From: [Lactobacillus] timonensis
Lineage (GTDB): Bacteria > Bacillota > Bacilli > Lactobacillales > Lactobacillaceae
Length of the DNA: 64,000 nt
Assembly: GCF_900240275.1 (NCBI RefSeq)
Contig: NZ_LT964761.1
Coordinates: 1,205,246-1,269,245 of the forward strand
Reading direction: 5' to 3'
Part shown: positions 8,359-17,354 of the stretch, one piece after another
Position numbering within the stretch: the stretch's first letter is position 1
Layout: each line of letters starts with the position of its first letter
The notes under the pieces: generated by a model
Seen by the model: the letters and a program-made list of their open reading frames with translations, nothing else
The model's database searches: none
Told to the model about the DNA's origin: nothing
Translations under genes and position numbers: made by a program

Positions 8359-9924
8359 GTGAAAAATAGAGAAGTAAAAATTGAAACTTTAAACTATGGT
8401 AGTCTTCGCCAACTGAGCAGAGCGGTTGTTATCGGCATTTTGACGGGATTAGTTGTCAGTATCTTCCGCCTATGCATCCAGCACGTCCTTGCCTGGGTGA
8501 TGCGTTGTTTTCAGTACTTTCATCATCAGCCGGTAATGTTGATTCCGTGGGTGGCTGGCTCAGTCATTATTGCTCTTGCCCTCGGGATAATGTCGCAGCG
8601 GCATCCTGATATTAAGGGTTCTGGGATTCCCCAAGTTGAAGGTCAATTGACCGGTCAATTTGACGAACCGTGGTGGCCAGTGTTGTGGCGCAAATTTATC
8701 GGCGGGATTATCGGGATTGGTTCGGGGCTTTTCCTTGGCCGGGAAGGCCCGTCAATCCAGCTTGGCGCAACCATTGGTCAGGGCTGGAGCGAATTTCGTC
8801 ACAAAAAAGGAATTGAACGGCGGGTTGGCATTGCAAGTGGTGCCGCCGCCGGATTGTCAGCAGCTTTTAACGCGCCCATTGCCAGTACCATGTTTGTTAT
8901 TGAAGAGGTTTACCACAATTTTTCACCGCTAGTGTGGCTCTCTGTTTTTGTTAGTGCCCTCAGTTCAAACATGGTCTCTGTCCAATTTTTCAGCTTAAAA
9001 CCTGACCTTGGCATCAGTTACCAACAGCCATTACCGCTCAACCAGTACTGGCATTTACTAATTTTGGGTATCTTGCTTGGCCTCTTAGGACGACTATACC
9101 AGTACGTTATTCTTCGTTTGCCACAATGGTCACGCCGGGTAAAGTGGGTTAAACCTGCATGTTATCCGGTAATTCCATTCCTGCTGTTGGTTCCAGTCGC
9201 TTGGTTTTTCCCACTGACTCTTGGTGGCGGGAACCAGTTGATCGTAACGATTGATCAGCTCCCCGTTTCCGTAAAGCTATTCGCTGGATTGTTTCTTCTA
9301 AGATTCATCTTTTCAATGATTAGTTATGGATCTGAGCTTCCGGGAGGGATTTTTCTACCGATTCTCACGTTGGGAGCTTTAATTGGCGGACTCTACGCGG
9401 CGGCAGCAGCTAATTTGGGACTGATGCCGGTTCGTTACATGGATAATATGATTATTTACGCGATGGCGGGCTACTTTGCTTGTATTAGCAAGGCGCCATT
9501 TACAGCAATTCTCTTGATTACTGAGATGGTGGGGTCGCTGGCCTTTTTGATGCCGCTTGCCATTGTGGCTGTGATCGCTTACTTAGTTGTTGATAGTCTG
9601 GGTGGTGCACCGGTGTACATGGCGATGTTTCGCAACTTTATGCACCAGCAGCCAGTAAAGCCATTCGTCGGGTTCACCAAGGTTACTGTTGCAGTCTTTG
9701 CTGGTTCCCGGTTGGATGGCGTAGCGGTCAAGGATTATCCGTGGCCAACGGGTTGTCTTGTTACTAGTATTTATCGTGGAGACGAGCACATTACTCCAAA
9801 CGGTAGCACGATCCTGCGTGCTGGCGATACATTGGTGGTAGAACTTACAGGGAAAAACCAGCTGACAAAGGAGCGGCAAATCAACAGTGCTGCTCATGAC
9901 GCTGCAGATGGTCAAGAACGGTGA
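8359..9924 (+). CDS. ClC-family H+/Cl- antiporter with C-terminal RCK_C domain
   Basis: A membrane protein of 521 residues with about ten hydrophobic helices. The anion-pore motifs are GSGIPQ (87-92), GREGP (127-131, gating Glu129) and GGIFLP near residue 335. The Glu pair at 182-183 matches the internal proton-transfer Glu of E. coli ClC-ec1, so it should be an exchanger rather than a channel. The soluble C-terminus (about 435-505, FAGSRLDGVAV...GDTLVVEL) resembles a TrkA/RCK_C domain, which may sense a ligand. Start is GTG 8359 after CTGGAGGAAC. Such proteins support extreme acid resistance in enteric bacteria; the role here is inferred. It stands alone between the aldehyde dehydrogenase and secG. 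Confidence 0.92.
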   Translation: MKNREVKIETLNYGSLRQLSRAVVIGILTGLVVSIFRLCIQHVLAWVMRCFQYFHHQPVMLIPWVAGSVIIALALGIMSQRHPDIKGSGIPQVEGQLTGQFDEPWWPVLWRKFIGGIIGIGSGLFLGREGPSIQLGATIGQGWSEFRHKKGIERRVGIASGAAAGLSAAFNAPIASTMFVIEEVYHNFSPLVWLSVFVSALSSNMVSVQFFSLKPDLGISYQQPLPLNQYWHLLILGILLGLLGRLYQYVILRLPQWSRRVKWVKPACYPVIPFLLLVPVAWFFPLTLGGGNQLIVTIDQLPVSVKLFAGLFLLRFIFSMISYGSELPGGIFLPILTLGALIGGLYAAAAANLGLMPVRYMDNMIIYAMAGYFACISKAPFTAILLITEMVGSLAFLMPLAIVAVIAYLVVDSLGGAPVYMAMFRNFMHQQPVKPFVGFTKVTVAVFAGSRLDGVAVKDYPWPTGCLVTSIYRGDEHITPNGSTILRAGDTLVVELTGKNQLTKERQINSAAHDAADGQER

Positions 9925-9975
9925 AATGTGTTAATATAAATAAGTTAAAGTGAGTAGAAAAGAGGAGGAACCCCT

Positions 9976-10215
9976 GTGGAGAAGATTTTAATGACACTCT
10001 TCCTGATTGACTGTGTCGTATTGATTGCGTGCGTGATGATGCAGCCAGCCAAGAATGATAATGATGCAATGTCAGCGCTGACAGGTGGTGCTGGCGACCT
10101 CTTTTCCCGGCGGAAACCGCGGGGCTTTGAAGCGGTCATGCAAATTGTTACGGTTATTTTTGGTGCCCTGTTTTTCATCTTGGCACTAGCCCTGGTTTTT
10201 GTCTCGTCACACTAG
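9976..10215 (+). CDS. secG: preprotein translocase subunit SecG
   Basis: SecG is the small auxiliary membrane subunit of the SecYEG channel. The 79 residues have two hydrophobic helices (about 5-20 and 53-76) joined by a polar loop with the family's GGAGDLFSRRKPRGFE segment. GTG 9976 follows AAAGAGGAGGAACC. The order secG-rnr-smpB is conserved in lactobacilli and supports the call. Confidence 0.95.
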   Translation: MEKILMTLFLIDCVVLIACVMMQPAKNDNDAMSALTGGAGDLFSRRKPRGFEAVMQIVTVIFGALFFILALALVFVSSH

Positions 10216-10251
10216 TTGATTAAATAGTTAACAAAAAACGCAGTCTCCGGT

Positions 10252-10300
10252 GGTGCCTGGTATTCGAGAAAGTGAATGCTTGGCACCCCTTGTTCTTTTT
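10252..10300 (+). terminator. hairpin between secG and rnr
   Basis: GGTGCC (10252-10257) pairs with GGCACC (10282-10287), with an inner ATTC/GAAT pair, followed by TTGTTCTTTTT. It may uncouple secG from rnr. Confidence 0.65.
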
Positions 10301-10327
10301 AGGATAGGCTGCCGATGAAGGAGTATT

Positions 10328-12739
10328 ATGACTGAAAAACAGAAGCAATTAGCAGAACAGATTTTGCAGTGTCTTGCTGACAACGTGAAGATTAGCTTGT
10401 CAGCAGAAAAAATCGCCCGACTTTTGGGGATGCCAGATGCTGACCAATTTACGCCTATCGTTCAAACACTGGCCCAGCTAGAACGTGATGGAAAAGTTTC
10501 CGTAACTGACCAGGGTGAATTTCGATTGGTGATCGAGGATAAGCCACTGACCGGTATTTTCCGGGCAAATGAACGTGGCTTTGGCTTTGTTCATTACGAC
10601 CCTGAAATGCCTGACATCTACATCAATTCTGATGACACACTTAACGCTTTAAACGGTGACCAGGTGGCCGTGAAGATTCTTCAACCTGGTGACCCAACTC
10701 GTGGGCGGGGCCCGGTTGGAAAGGTGACTGAGGTGGTCGAACACCACTTTACTCACATGGTTGGTGAATTTAAGACGGTCTCATTAGACCACTTTATTGG
10801 GGAAATCGTTCTTAAGGATCAGAAACTCAGTCAGTATAAGTTCTACGTGACTGATAAGGGGCTCCATCCGTCAGACAATGAAATTGTTAACGCCACGGTT
10901 GAGACATACCCGACAAAGGAGTCACCAAATGTACTGACTGGTGCAGTATTGGAAGTAATCGGTGATGCAGACCAACCCGGTGTGGACATTATGTCGGCTG
11001 TTTATGCCCACGATGTTCCGCACCAGTTTTCTGATGAGGCAATGGCCCAAGCCAACGAAGTGGAAAAGCAGATTAGTGCGGACGAAAAGCGCGGCCGCAA
11101 GGATATCACCGACCAGCCACTAGTGACGATCGACAGTATTGAATCCAAGGACCTGGACGACGCGGTAGTTGCCTGGAAGCTGTCCAATGGGAACTTCCAC
11201 CTGGGTGTCCATATCGCCGACGTCAGCCACTATGTCCAGCCAGGAACGCCACTGGATCGTGACGCTTATGAACGGGGGACGTCCGTCTACTTAACAGACC
11301 GGGTCATTCCGATGCTTCCTAAACGATTGTCAAACGGTATTTGCTCCTTGAACCCCGGGGAAGAACGGCTGTCGATGAGTTGTGAAATGGAGATTAACCC
11401 CCAGGGAAAGGTCGTCAAGCACTGGATTGGTCCTAGTGTGATGAAGTCTCATGCACGGATGACTTATAAGGCCGTCAATGCCATTATTGAAGACCACGAT
11501 CCCCAGGTAATGGCCCAGTACCACGACCTGGTGCCAATGTTTGAAACGATGAATGAACTTCATCACATCCTGTTAAACGCTCGTCACCGGCGAGGAGCCA
11601 TTGATTTTGAGGCGCCAGAAGCTAAAATTATTGTCGATGCTCAGGGACACCCCACCGATATCCAACTTCGTGAACGGCGGACAGCTGAAAAGTTGATTGA
11701 GTCCTTTATGCTGGCAGCAAACGAAACGGTCGCTGACCACTTCTACCACCTCCACGTTCCGTTCCTCTACCGGGTCCACGAGACACCTGACCATGACCGG
11801 ATGCGTGACTTCTTCGACTTCCTCGGTGTCTTTGGTATTCAAGTGCCTGGTGACATCAACAATGTGACTCCAAAGATGTTACAGCGGGTGCTGGCAAAAG
11901 TGGCTGGTGAACCCGAAGAGCAGATGGTGCAGGTCATGATGCTGCGATCAATGCAGCAAGCACGCTACAGCGACGAAGAACTGGGTCACTTTGGCTTGGG
12001 GGCAAAGTACTACACGCACTTTACTTCACCGATTCGTCGGTACCCGGATACCATGGTGCACCGGATGATCAAGTATTATGCTGAACACGGTACAGGTGAA
12101 GATTCGAAGAGTAAGTTTCGTGATCGGTTAGAAGAAATTGCGGAACATACGTCGACAACTGAGCGGCGGGGAATCGATACAGAACGTGATGTTGACTCGA
12201 TGAAGAAAGCAGAATACATGGAAGATCACATCGGCGAAACTTTTGATGCTGTCGTTAGTTCTGTTATGAAGTTTGGTCTTTTCGTTGAACTGCAAAACAC
12301 CGTTGAAGGGCTGGTTCATATCAGCGTCATGGACGATGACTATTACGAGTACGAAGAAAAGCACATGGCATTGGTCGGGCGTCATAACCACCATATCTTC
12401 CAGATCGGTCAACCAGTCAAGGTCAAGCTGCTGCGGGTTGATAAGGATCAGCGAGAAGTTGATTTTGCCCTCGTCAATGCTGATGATGCTCCAACGACCA
12501 AACTGCGGGTTTCTTCCCCCGACCGGGATCGTCGTTCTCGTCATGGACATGGCCACTCTCGTTCGCATAATAATAATAATAATAATCGTCAACAATCATC
12601 ACATAGCCGGAGTGGTCATCGGGGATCGCGTCATGGTAACGGGCAAAAGCGTTACCACAGTAAATCGCAGGGGAGTCAACACCAGCATAATAAGCAGCAT
12701 GGTGGTCACCGCTTTACGATTCGGGAGCGCCGTCACTAA
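10328..12739 (+). CDS. rnr: ribonuclease R
   Basis: A processive 3'-5' exoribonuclease that degrades structured RNA and works with tmRNA-SmpB on stalled messages. The 803 residues run: winged-helix N-terminus (about 1-75), cold-shock domains (FRANERGFGFVHY), RNB catalytic domain with the metal-binding motif IDSIESKDLDDAV (about 268-280), S1 domain (FDAVVSSVMKFGLFVEL), and a basic His/Arg/Asn/Ser-rich tail of about 80 residues. The tail includes six Asn in a row encoded by an AAT trinucleotide repeat at 12569-12587. ATG 10328 follows GAAGGAGT. smpB starts about 30 bases downstream, in keeping with a shared trans-translation role. Confidence 0.97.
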   Translation: MTEKQKQLAEQILQCLADNVKISLSAEKIARLLGMPDADQFTPIVQTLAQLERDGKVSVTDQGEFRLVIEDKPLTGIFRANERGFGFVHYDPEMPDIYINSDDTLNALNGDQVAVKILQPGDPTRGRGPVGKVTEVVEHHFTHMVGEFKTVSLDHFIGEIVLKDQKLSQYKFYVTDKGLHPSDNEIVNATVETYPTKESPNVLTGAVLEVIGDADQPGVDIMSAVYAHDVPHQFSDEAMAQANEVEKQISADEKRGRKDITDQPLVTIDSIESKDLDDAVVAWKLSNGNFHLGVHIADVSHYVQPGTPLDRDAYERGTSVYLTDRVIPMLPKRLSNGICSLNPGEERLSMSCEMEINPQGKVVKHWIGPSVMKSHARMTYKAVNAIIEDHDPQVMAQYHDLVPMFETMNELHHILLNARHRRGAIDFEAPEAKIIVDAQGHPTDIQLRERRTAEKLIESFMLAANETVADHFYHLHVPFLYRVHETPDHDRMRDFFDFLGVFGIQVPGDINNVTPKMLQRVLAKVAGEPEEQMVQVMMLRSMQQARYSDEELGHFGLGAKYYTHFTSPIRRYPDTMVHRMIKYYAEHGTGEDSKSKFRDRLEEIAEHTSTTERRGIDTERDVDSMKKAEYMEDHIGETFDAVVSSVMKFGLFVELQNTVEGLVHISVMDDDYYEYEEKHMALVGRHNHHIFQIGQPVKVKLLRVDKDQREVDFALVNADDAPTTKLRVSSPDRDRRSRHGHGHSRSHNNNNNNRQQSSHSRSGHRGSRHGNGQKRYHSKSQGSQHQHNKQHGGHRFTIRERRH

Positions 12740-12770
12740 TGTGCCTGATACCTGTTAGGAGGCGATGAAA

Positions 12771-13244
12771 GTGGCAAAACACAAACACCAACAAAAAAAT
12801 GACAATTTAGTCGCCCAAAACCGGAAGGCACGGCATGACTATTTCGTTATTGAAACGGTGGAAGCCGGGCTGGTACTCACCGGGACAGAGATTAAGTCTG
12901 TCCGGGCCCGTCGCGTGAACTTAAAGGATGGGTATGCCCAGATTCGTAATGGGGAAGGCTGGTTAATGAACGTCCACATTAGTGAATACGCTAATGGCAA
13001 CATTTTTAACCAGGATCCGTTACGTAACCGGAAACTGTTACTGCATAAAAAGCAACTCAATAAGCTGGCGGGGCAACTCAGTGTCGGTGGAGTGACGCTT
13101 ATCCCACTGAAGATGTACATCAAGAATGGTTACGCCAAAGTCCTCCTTGGCTTAGCTAAGGGAAAGCACCAGTATGATAAGCGCCAAGCAATTAAGAACC
13201 GGGATGCGGCACGACAAATTGATCGTGTCATGAAGCATTACTAG
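12771..13244 (+). CDS. smpB: SsrA-binding protein SmpB
   Basis: SmpB binds tmRNA and delivers it to stalled ribosomes. GTG 12771 is preferred because AGGAGG (12757-12762) lies 8 bases upstream, giving a 157-residue protein beginning with [10 protein letters not shown] after the initiator; an ATG at 12765 sits only 2 bases from the same site. The OB-fold segments [27 protein letters not shown] and the basic C-terminal tail [10 protein letters not shown]...[10 protein letters not shown] are typical. It is third in secG-rnr-smpB and is followed by a terminator at 13255-13290. Confidence 0.96.
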   Translation: MAKHKHQQKNDNLVAQNRKARHDYFVIETVEAGLVLTGTEIKSVRARRVNLKDGYAQIRNGEGWLMNVHISEYANGNIFNQDPLRNRKLLLHKKQLNKLAGQLSVGGVTLIPLKMYIKNGYAKVLLGLAKGKHQYDKRQAIKNRDAARQIDRVMKHY

Positions 13245-13254
13245 AATTAAGTTA

Positions 13255-13290
13255 AACTCCTCACGTTGCGATGCAAGGTGGGGAGTTTTT
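13255..13290 (+). terminator. intrinsic terminator after smpB
   Basis: AACTCCTCAC pairs with GTGGGGAGTT, followed by TTTT. Confidence 0.88.
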
Positions 13291-13419
13291 GCAATGCATT
13301 GATGATCAACTTCCTGATTCGGGGAAGGATAATCACGGTCAAAATCAATCGTTAAAATTAGATGAGATAATTGTTCTTAAATTCTCAAAGAATGATAAAA
13401 TGGACGTCAAAGAGGTGTG

Positions 13420-14097
13420 ATGATGCAATATTTAAGACTGATTGGTATTTTAATTATTATTTTAGGGTTTGCCTTTAAACTTGATACTGTGGCAACGGTG
13501 GTCGTGGCTGCGGTAGTAACGGCACTTTGTTCGGGGATGAGTATTACCCAAACATTGTCGGTCATTGGTAAATCTTTTGTGGACAACCGGATGGTAACGT
13601 TGTTCTTTCTGACATTGCCAATGATCGGTTTAGTTGAAAGTCATGGGATGAAGGTCATGGCTGTTAACGGGATTAGCAAGCTGAAGCGGCTAACAGCTGG
13701 CGGGCTGCTAGATGTTTACATGGTACTGCGTGAAATCTTATTGTTCTTTGGTATTAACATGAACGGCCAAGTTGCATTGGTTCGGCCACTTTTGTCACCA
13801 ATGACGATGGCGGCTGCGGAAAAGAATAATAAGTTAACGGCGAAGGGGAAGGAAAAGATGAAGGCCCGGATTGCGGCGACTGACAACTTTGCCAACTTCT
13901 TTAGCCAAAACACGTTTGTTGCCAGTGGTGGTGTGTTATTAATGGCCAGCACAATGACCAATTTAAAGCACCCGGTAAAGCCAAGCCAAATTGTTATTTG
14001 GGCAGTTCCCATTGCGATTATTGCCTTTATCGTTGTAGCCATCTATAACTACCTTTGTGATAAGCGTTATTTGACAGGAAAAGAGGCTGACAAATAA
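13420..14097 (+). CDS. DUF969 family membrane protein
   Basis: An integral membrane protein of about 225 residues, partner of the DUF979 protein with which it overlaps by one base. The two resemble the halves of a split transporter of the DctM/CitT type and travel with pyroglutamyl peptidase, so uptake of peptides or pyroglutamate has been suggested; that role is inference. Five to six hydrophobic helices are visible, with a conserved-looking segment FFGINMNGQVALVRPLLSPM. The start is ATG 13420 or 13423; AAAGAGG lies at 13409-13415. Confidence 0.88.
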   Translation: MMQYLRLIGILIIILGFAFKLDTVATVVVAAVVTALCSGMSITQTLSVIGKSFVDNRMVTLFFLTLPMIGLVESHGMKVMAVNGISKLKRLTAGGLLDVYMVLREILLFFGINMNGQVALVRPLLSPMTMAAAEKNNKLTAKGKEKMKARIAATDNFANFFSQNTFVASGGVLLMASTMTNLKHPVKPSQIVIWAVPIAIIAFIVVAIYNYLCDKRYLTGKEADK

Positions 14098-15014
14098 TGT
14101 TGATGAAAAATTTATTGTTAGCTCTTTACCTTTTATTGGGTTTAATCCTGCTGGTAGCGGGAATCGAATCTTTCCGTGACAAAAAGAACCCCGCACGAAT
14201 CGGTACTGGTTTGTTTTGGGTGATCATGGCGATTATTTTTGGGTTTGGCGATATGCTGCCCAACGTCGTTAGTGGATTGCTGGTAGTTATTATCGGTTTG
14301 TTGGCGCTGTTTAAGCAGATCAAGATTGGGACGATTCCGGAAGTTAACGAACAAAAGGCAGAAAAGTCTGCTAAGCGGCTTGGCTGGTGGATCTTCCTCC
14401 CAAGCATTATCCTGGCGATTGTTGCCTTTTGTATTTCCCAGTACACTAAATTAGGCGGACAAATTGCGATTGGGATTGCGTCCATTGTTTCACTCGTCAT
14501 TGCTTGGGTAGAAACTCGTGCTAGCGCTAAGCAGGTGTTCTTTGATACTCACCGTTCTATTCGGGCAATGGGAACAGCCGGTGTTTTGCCACAGCTGTTG
14601 GCCATGCTAGGGGCTGTCTTCACTGCTGCTGGAATTGGTGACCTGACCGCTCAAATTATTGCTGGTATTTTCCCAACGGGTAATCGTCTACTGGGTGTTG
14701 CCCTGTATTGTATTGCCATGGCAATCTTCACGGTTATCATGGGGAATGCCTTTGCGGCCTTTGCGGTAATTACTGCTGCAATTGGGATTCCATTTGTTGT
14801 TGCCCAGGGTGGTAACCCGGCAATTGTTGCGACGCTTGGGATGACATCTGGCTACTGTGGGACGTTGATGACACCAATGGCTGCTAACTTTAACAGCCTT
14901 CCGGTAGCCCTGCTGGATATGGACGATGAGATGGGCGTTATTAAGGAGCAAGTCCCAGTAGCCATTGTGATGTTACTGATTCATATTGTGTTGATGTACT
15001 TTCTAGCCTTTTAA
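14097..15014 (+). CDS. DUF979 family membrane protein
   Basis: A 305-residue membrane protein with about eight helices. Its ATG overlaps the DUF969 stop (TAATG at 14095-14099), so the two are translationally coupled and probably form a complex. Motifs include TAGVLPQLLAMLGAVFTAAG and the C-terminal GYCGTLMTPMAANFN, which resembles substrate-binding hairpins of ion-coupled carriers. pcp follows 19 bases downstream. Substrate is unknown. Confidence 0.88.
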   Translation: MLMKNLLLALYLLLGLILLVAGIESFRDKKNPARIGTGLFWVIMAIIFGFGDMLPNVVSGLLVVIIGLLALFKQIKIGTIPEVNEQKAEKSAKRLGWWIFLPSIILAIVAFCISQYTKLGGQIAIGIASIVSLVIAWVETRASAKQVFFDTHRSIRAMGTAGVLPQLLAMLGAVFTAAGIGDLTAQIIAGIFPTGNRLLGVALYCIAMAIFTVIMGNAFAAFAVITAAIGIPFVVAQGGNPAIVATLGMTSGYCGTLMTPMAANFNSLPVALLDMDDEMGVIKEQVPVAIVMLLIHIVLMYFLAF

Positions 15015-15033
15015 CTTGAAAGAGGGACTTTAA

Positions 15034-15681
15034 ATGAAAATTTTAGTGACAGGTTTTAATCCATTTGGTGACGACAAGATTAACCCAGCAATCGAAACGG
15101 TTAAGCAGTTGCCAGGGACTATCCACGGTGCTGAGATTATTAAGTTAGAAATTCCAACCGAATTTAATCACTGTGCTGAGGTCGTTAAAAAAGCAATCGA
15201 AGAGCACCACCCGGATTACGTTATTAATGTTGGCCAGGCCGGTGGACGATTTGGAATTACGCCGGAATACGTGGCCATTAACCTGGATGACGGCCGGATT
15301 GCAGACAATGCTGGATATCAGCCGTTAAATCACACCATTCACGAAGACGGAGAAACGGCCTACTTTACCCAGTTGCCGGTCAAGGCCATTGCACGGGCAA
15401 TTCGCGAAGCTGGCTTACCATCCACAGTTTCTTACACGGCGGGGACGTATGTCTGCAACCACATTTTCTACCAGGTTCAGTACATGCGGGATAAGTTCTT
15501 CCCTGAGATTAAGGCCGGCTTTATCCACATTCCATTTTTGCCAGACCAGGTAATTCACCGTCCTCAAACACCAGCGATGTCGTTGACCGATGATGTGAAG
15601 GGAATTACAGCTGCTATCGGGGCAATTGTGGACTGTGATGGCAAGGGGGATATTGAAGCTGTTGAAGGCCATATTGCTTAG
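15034..15681 (+). CDS. pcp: pyroglutamyl-peptidase I (pyrrolidone-carboxylate peptidase)
   Basis: A cytoplasmic cysteine peptidase (C15) that removes N-terminal pyroglutamate from peptides. The 215 residues have the full triad: Glu78 (TPEYVAIN), Cys141 ([10 protein letters not shown]) and His165 (GFIHIPFLP). ATG 15034 follows GAAAGAGGGAC. It is the last gene of a DUF969-DUF979-pcp operon. Its terminator, originally shared with the convergent gene at 17355, has been split by the IS3 element. Confidence 0.96.
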   Translation: MKILVTGFNPFGDDKINPAIETVKQLPGTIHGAEIIKLEIPTEFNHCAEVVKKAIEEHHPDYVINVGQAGGRFGITPEYVAINLDDGRIADNAGYQPLNHTIHEDGETAYFTQLPVKAIARAIREAGLPSTVSYTAGTYVCNHIFYQVQYMRDKFFPEIKAGFIHIPFLPDQVIHRPQTPAMSLTDDVKGITAAIGAIVDCDGKGDIEAVEGHIA

Positions 15682-15720
15682 ATAAAACAATAAAAACGTC
15701 ATCGCGGGAGGGCATTTTTT

Positions 15721-16434
15721 ATGGGTCGCAAATCTAAATATTCTGCGATGGAAAAGCTAAAGATAATCAATGAAGCTAAGTTATTTGGTGATTCAGCAGC
15801 TGCAAAGGCCTATTACATCAATAAAAAAACCATCTGGCGTTGGCGACTACTCTATCAATATCAAGGATTAGCAGGACTTAATCCGCTTCATCGCAATCAA
15901 AGTTATTCTAAGGAACTCAAAATACAATTAGTGAAACAATATCAGCAGTCTAATGATTCTATGGAAGAATTTGCGATCAAGCATGGCTTACGCGGCCATA
16001 AGCAACTATCTGACTGGATTAACCAGTATAATGGATCTAACTTAAGGGCCTACACGCCAAGAAAGCGAGATTCCAAAATGACTGGTAGAAAGACCACTTT
16101 TGAAGAACGAATAACAATTATTGAAGAACTGATTAAGCATGATTTGAACTATAACTGGGCCGTTGAACACTACAACGTCAGTTACCAACAAGTTTACGGT
16201 TGGTATCGGAAATATAAGCAAAGTGGCAATAACCCGGAATCACTTCGTGATCGCCGGGGCAAAGCCAAGCCTAAGTCAGAATGGACGGAAGTTGATCGAT
16301 TAAAGGCAGAAAATCGACTGCTTAAAGCCAAGCTGAAACAACAAGAAATAGAGATTGCCTTCGCAAAAAAATTGGTCGAAATACGCAATCGGGAGGCGAA
16401 AAAGAGAACAAATACCAAGCAATTCAAGAAATGA
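15721..16434 (+). CDS. IS3-family transposase OrfA
   Basis: A 237-residue DNA-binding protein with repeated helix-turn-helix modules (about 8-55, 60-105 and 125-175) and a C-terminal coiled coil with leucine heptads (DRLKAENRLLKAKLKQQEIE). It is longer than typical IS3 OrfA proteins because of the extra helix-turn-helix unit. ATG 15721 follows GGGAGG at 15706-15711. OrfB is in the -1 frame; GCG-AAA-AAG near 16397-16404 could allow the programmed -1 shift that makes the OrfAB transposase. Confidence 0.88.
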   Translation: MGRKSKYSAMEKLKIINEAKLFGDSAAAKAYYINKKTIWRWRLLYQYQGLAGLNPLHRNQSYSKELKIQLVKQYQQSNDSMEEFAIKHGLRGHKQLSDWINQYNGSNLRAYTPRKRDSKMTGRKTTFEERITIIEELIKHDLNYNWAVEHYNVSYQQVYGWYRKYKQSGNNPESLRDRRGKAKPKSEWTEVDRLKAENRLLKAKLKQQEIEIAFAKKLVEIRNREAKKRTNTKQFKK

Positions 16435-17282
16435 AAGAGCAGTATGGATGGACGATTGTTCAGTTGACTAGCGCTGCTGGCATTACACGCGATGCCTATT
16501 ATAAGTGGCTAAAACGGCAACCGAGCCGTTATCATCAAGAGCAAACTCAGTTAGTAACGGCTATTCTGGAGCTAGAAGAGGAACACAATTGGACACTAGG
16601 TTATTTGGGTATGACAACTCAGCTCAAAGCAGAAGGTAAATTATCATTCGCCGCTGGCCTGAAGAGAGTTACGCATTGTATGCGCGACAATCATATTCAA
16701 ACCAACATCCGCAAAAAGAAACGTAATCGAATTAAACGTCATGAAGAATATGTAAGTGATAACTTACTCAATGAACAATTTGATCGTCAGGGCAAGAACG
16801 AAGTTTGGGTTACAGACACAACGGAAGTTGTGTATGGTAACCAAACAGTTCACAAAGCACGTCTCCATGTAGTTTTAGATTTGTATGGCCGTTATGCACT
16901 TAGTTACAATATTTCGGCAACTGAAACAACACCAGCAGTGATCGAAGCCTTTGAACGAGCTTTTAAGAGTGAACCAAATGTGCATCCTATGATTCATACA
17001 GATCGTGGAGCAGCCTACTGTTCAGGTTCATTCAATAATTATTTAGCATCAAAGAATTGTGTTCATAGCATGTCACATCCCGGTCATCCATGGGAGAATT
17101 CGCCGATGGAACGCTGGTGGAATGACTTTAAATTAATCTGGTTAGCCAGACATCCACGGCCAAAAACGATGGTCGAACTTGAACGGCTAGTCCAAGACGG
17201 CATCGAATATTTCAACACAAAGCGCGCGTACGCAACAAGAAACGGCTTGACCGCGGAACAATTCCGCAGCCAAGCCGCATAA
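16431..17282 (+). CDS. IS3-family transposase OrfB (DDE integrase domain)
   Basis: The 283-residue catalytic half. It has an N-terminal HTH_21-like region followed by an rve integrase core: first Asp in WVTDTTEV, second Asp in IHTDRGAAY, and Glu in NSPMERWWND. Its ATG overlaps the OrfA stop (ATGA at 16431). The frame stays open upstream of the ATG (EKENKYQAIQE), consistent with expression as an OrfAB fusion by -1 frameshifting. No stop or frameshift damage is seen. Confidence 0.92.
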   Translation: MKEQYGWTIVQLTSAAGITRDAYYKWLKRQPSRYHQEQTQLVTAILELEEEHNWTLGYLGMTTQLKAEGKLSFAAGLKRVTHCMRDNHIQTNIRKKKRNRIKRHEEYVSDNLLNEQFDRQGKNEVWVTDTTEVVYGNQTVHKARLHVVLDLYGRYALSYNISATETTPAVIEAFERAFKSEPNVHPMIHTDRGAAYCSGSFNNYLASKNCVHSMSHPGHPWENSPMERWWNDFKLIWLARHPRPKTMVELERLVQDGIEYFNTKRAYATRNGLTAEQFRSQAA

Positions 17283-17354
17283 ACTAAATTTATTCTATTT
17301 CAACTGTAGACTTGACGGGACATAGTGCCGAGAGAAAAGCGCGATGGCGTTTTT

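Larger units (their letters stand above)
15707..17323 (+). mobile_element. IS3-family insertion sequence, left terminal repeat not found
   Basis: Two overlapping transposase frames followed by a right end TGTAGACTTGACGGGACA (17306-17323), which finishes in CA as IS3 ends do. The matching left repeat (TGTCCCGTCAAG...) is absent: only 14 bases separate the left arm of the terminator from the orfA start codon. The left end may be deleted, which would immobilise the element. Confidence 0.75.

Noticed and set aside
12128-12758. Long frames overlapping the end of rnr: 155 codons on the minus strand and 161 codons in another plus frame
   Set aside because: Both lack ribosome binding sites, and they run over conserved S1-domain coding sequence; low-complexity tail codons keep them open.
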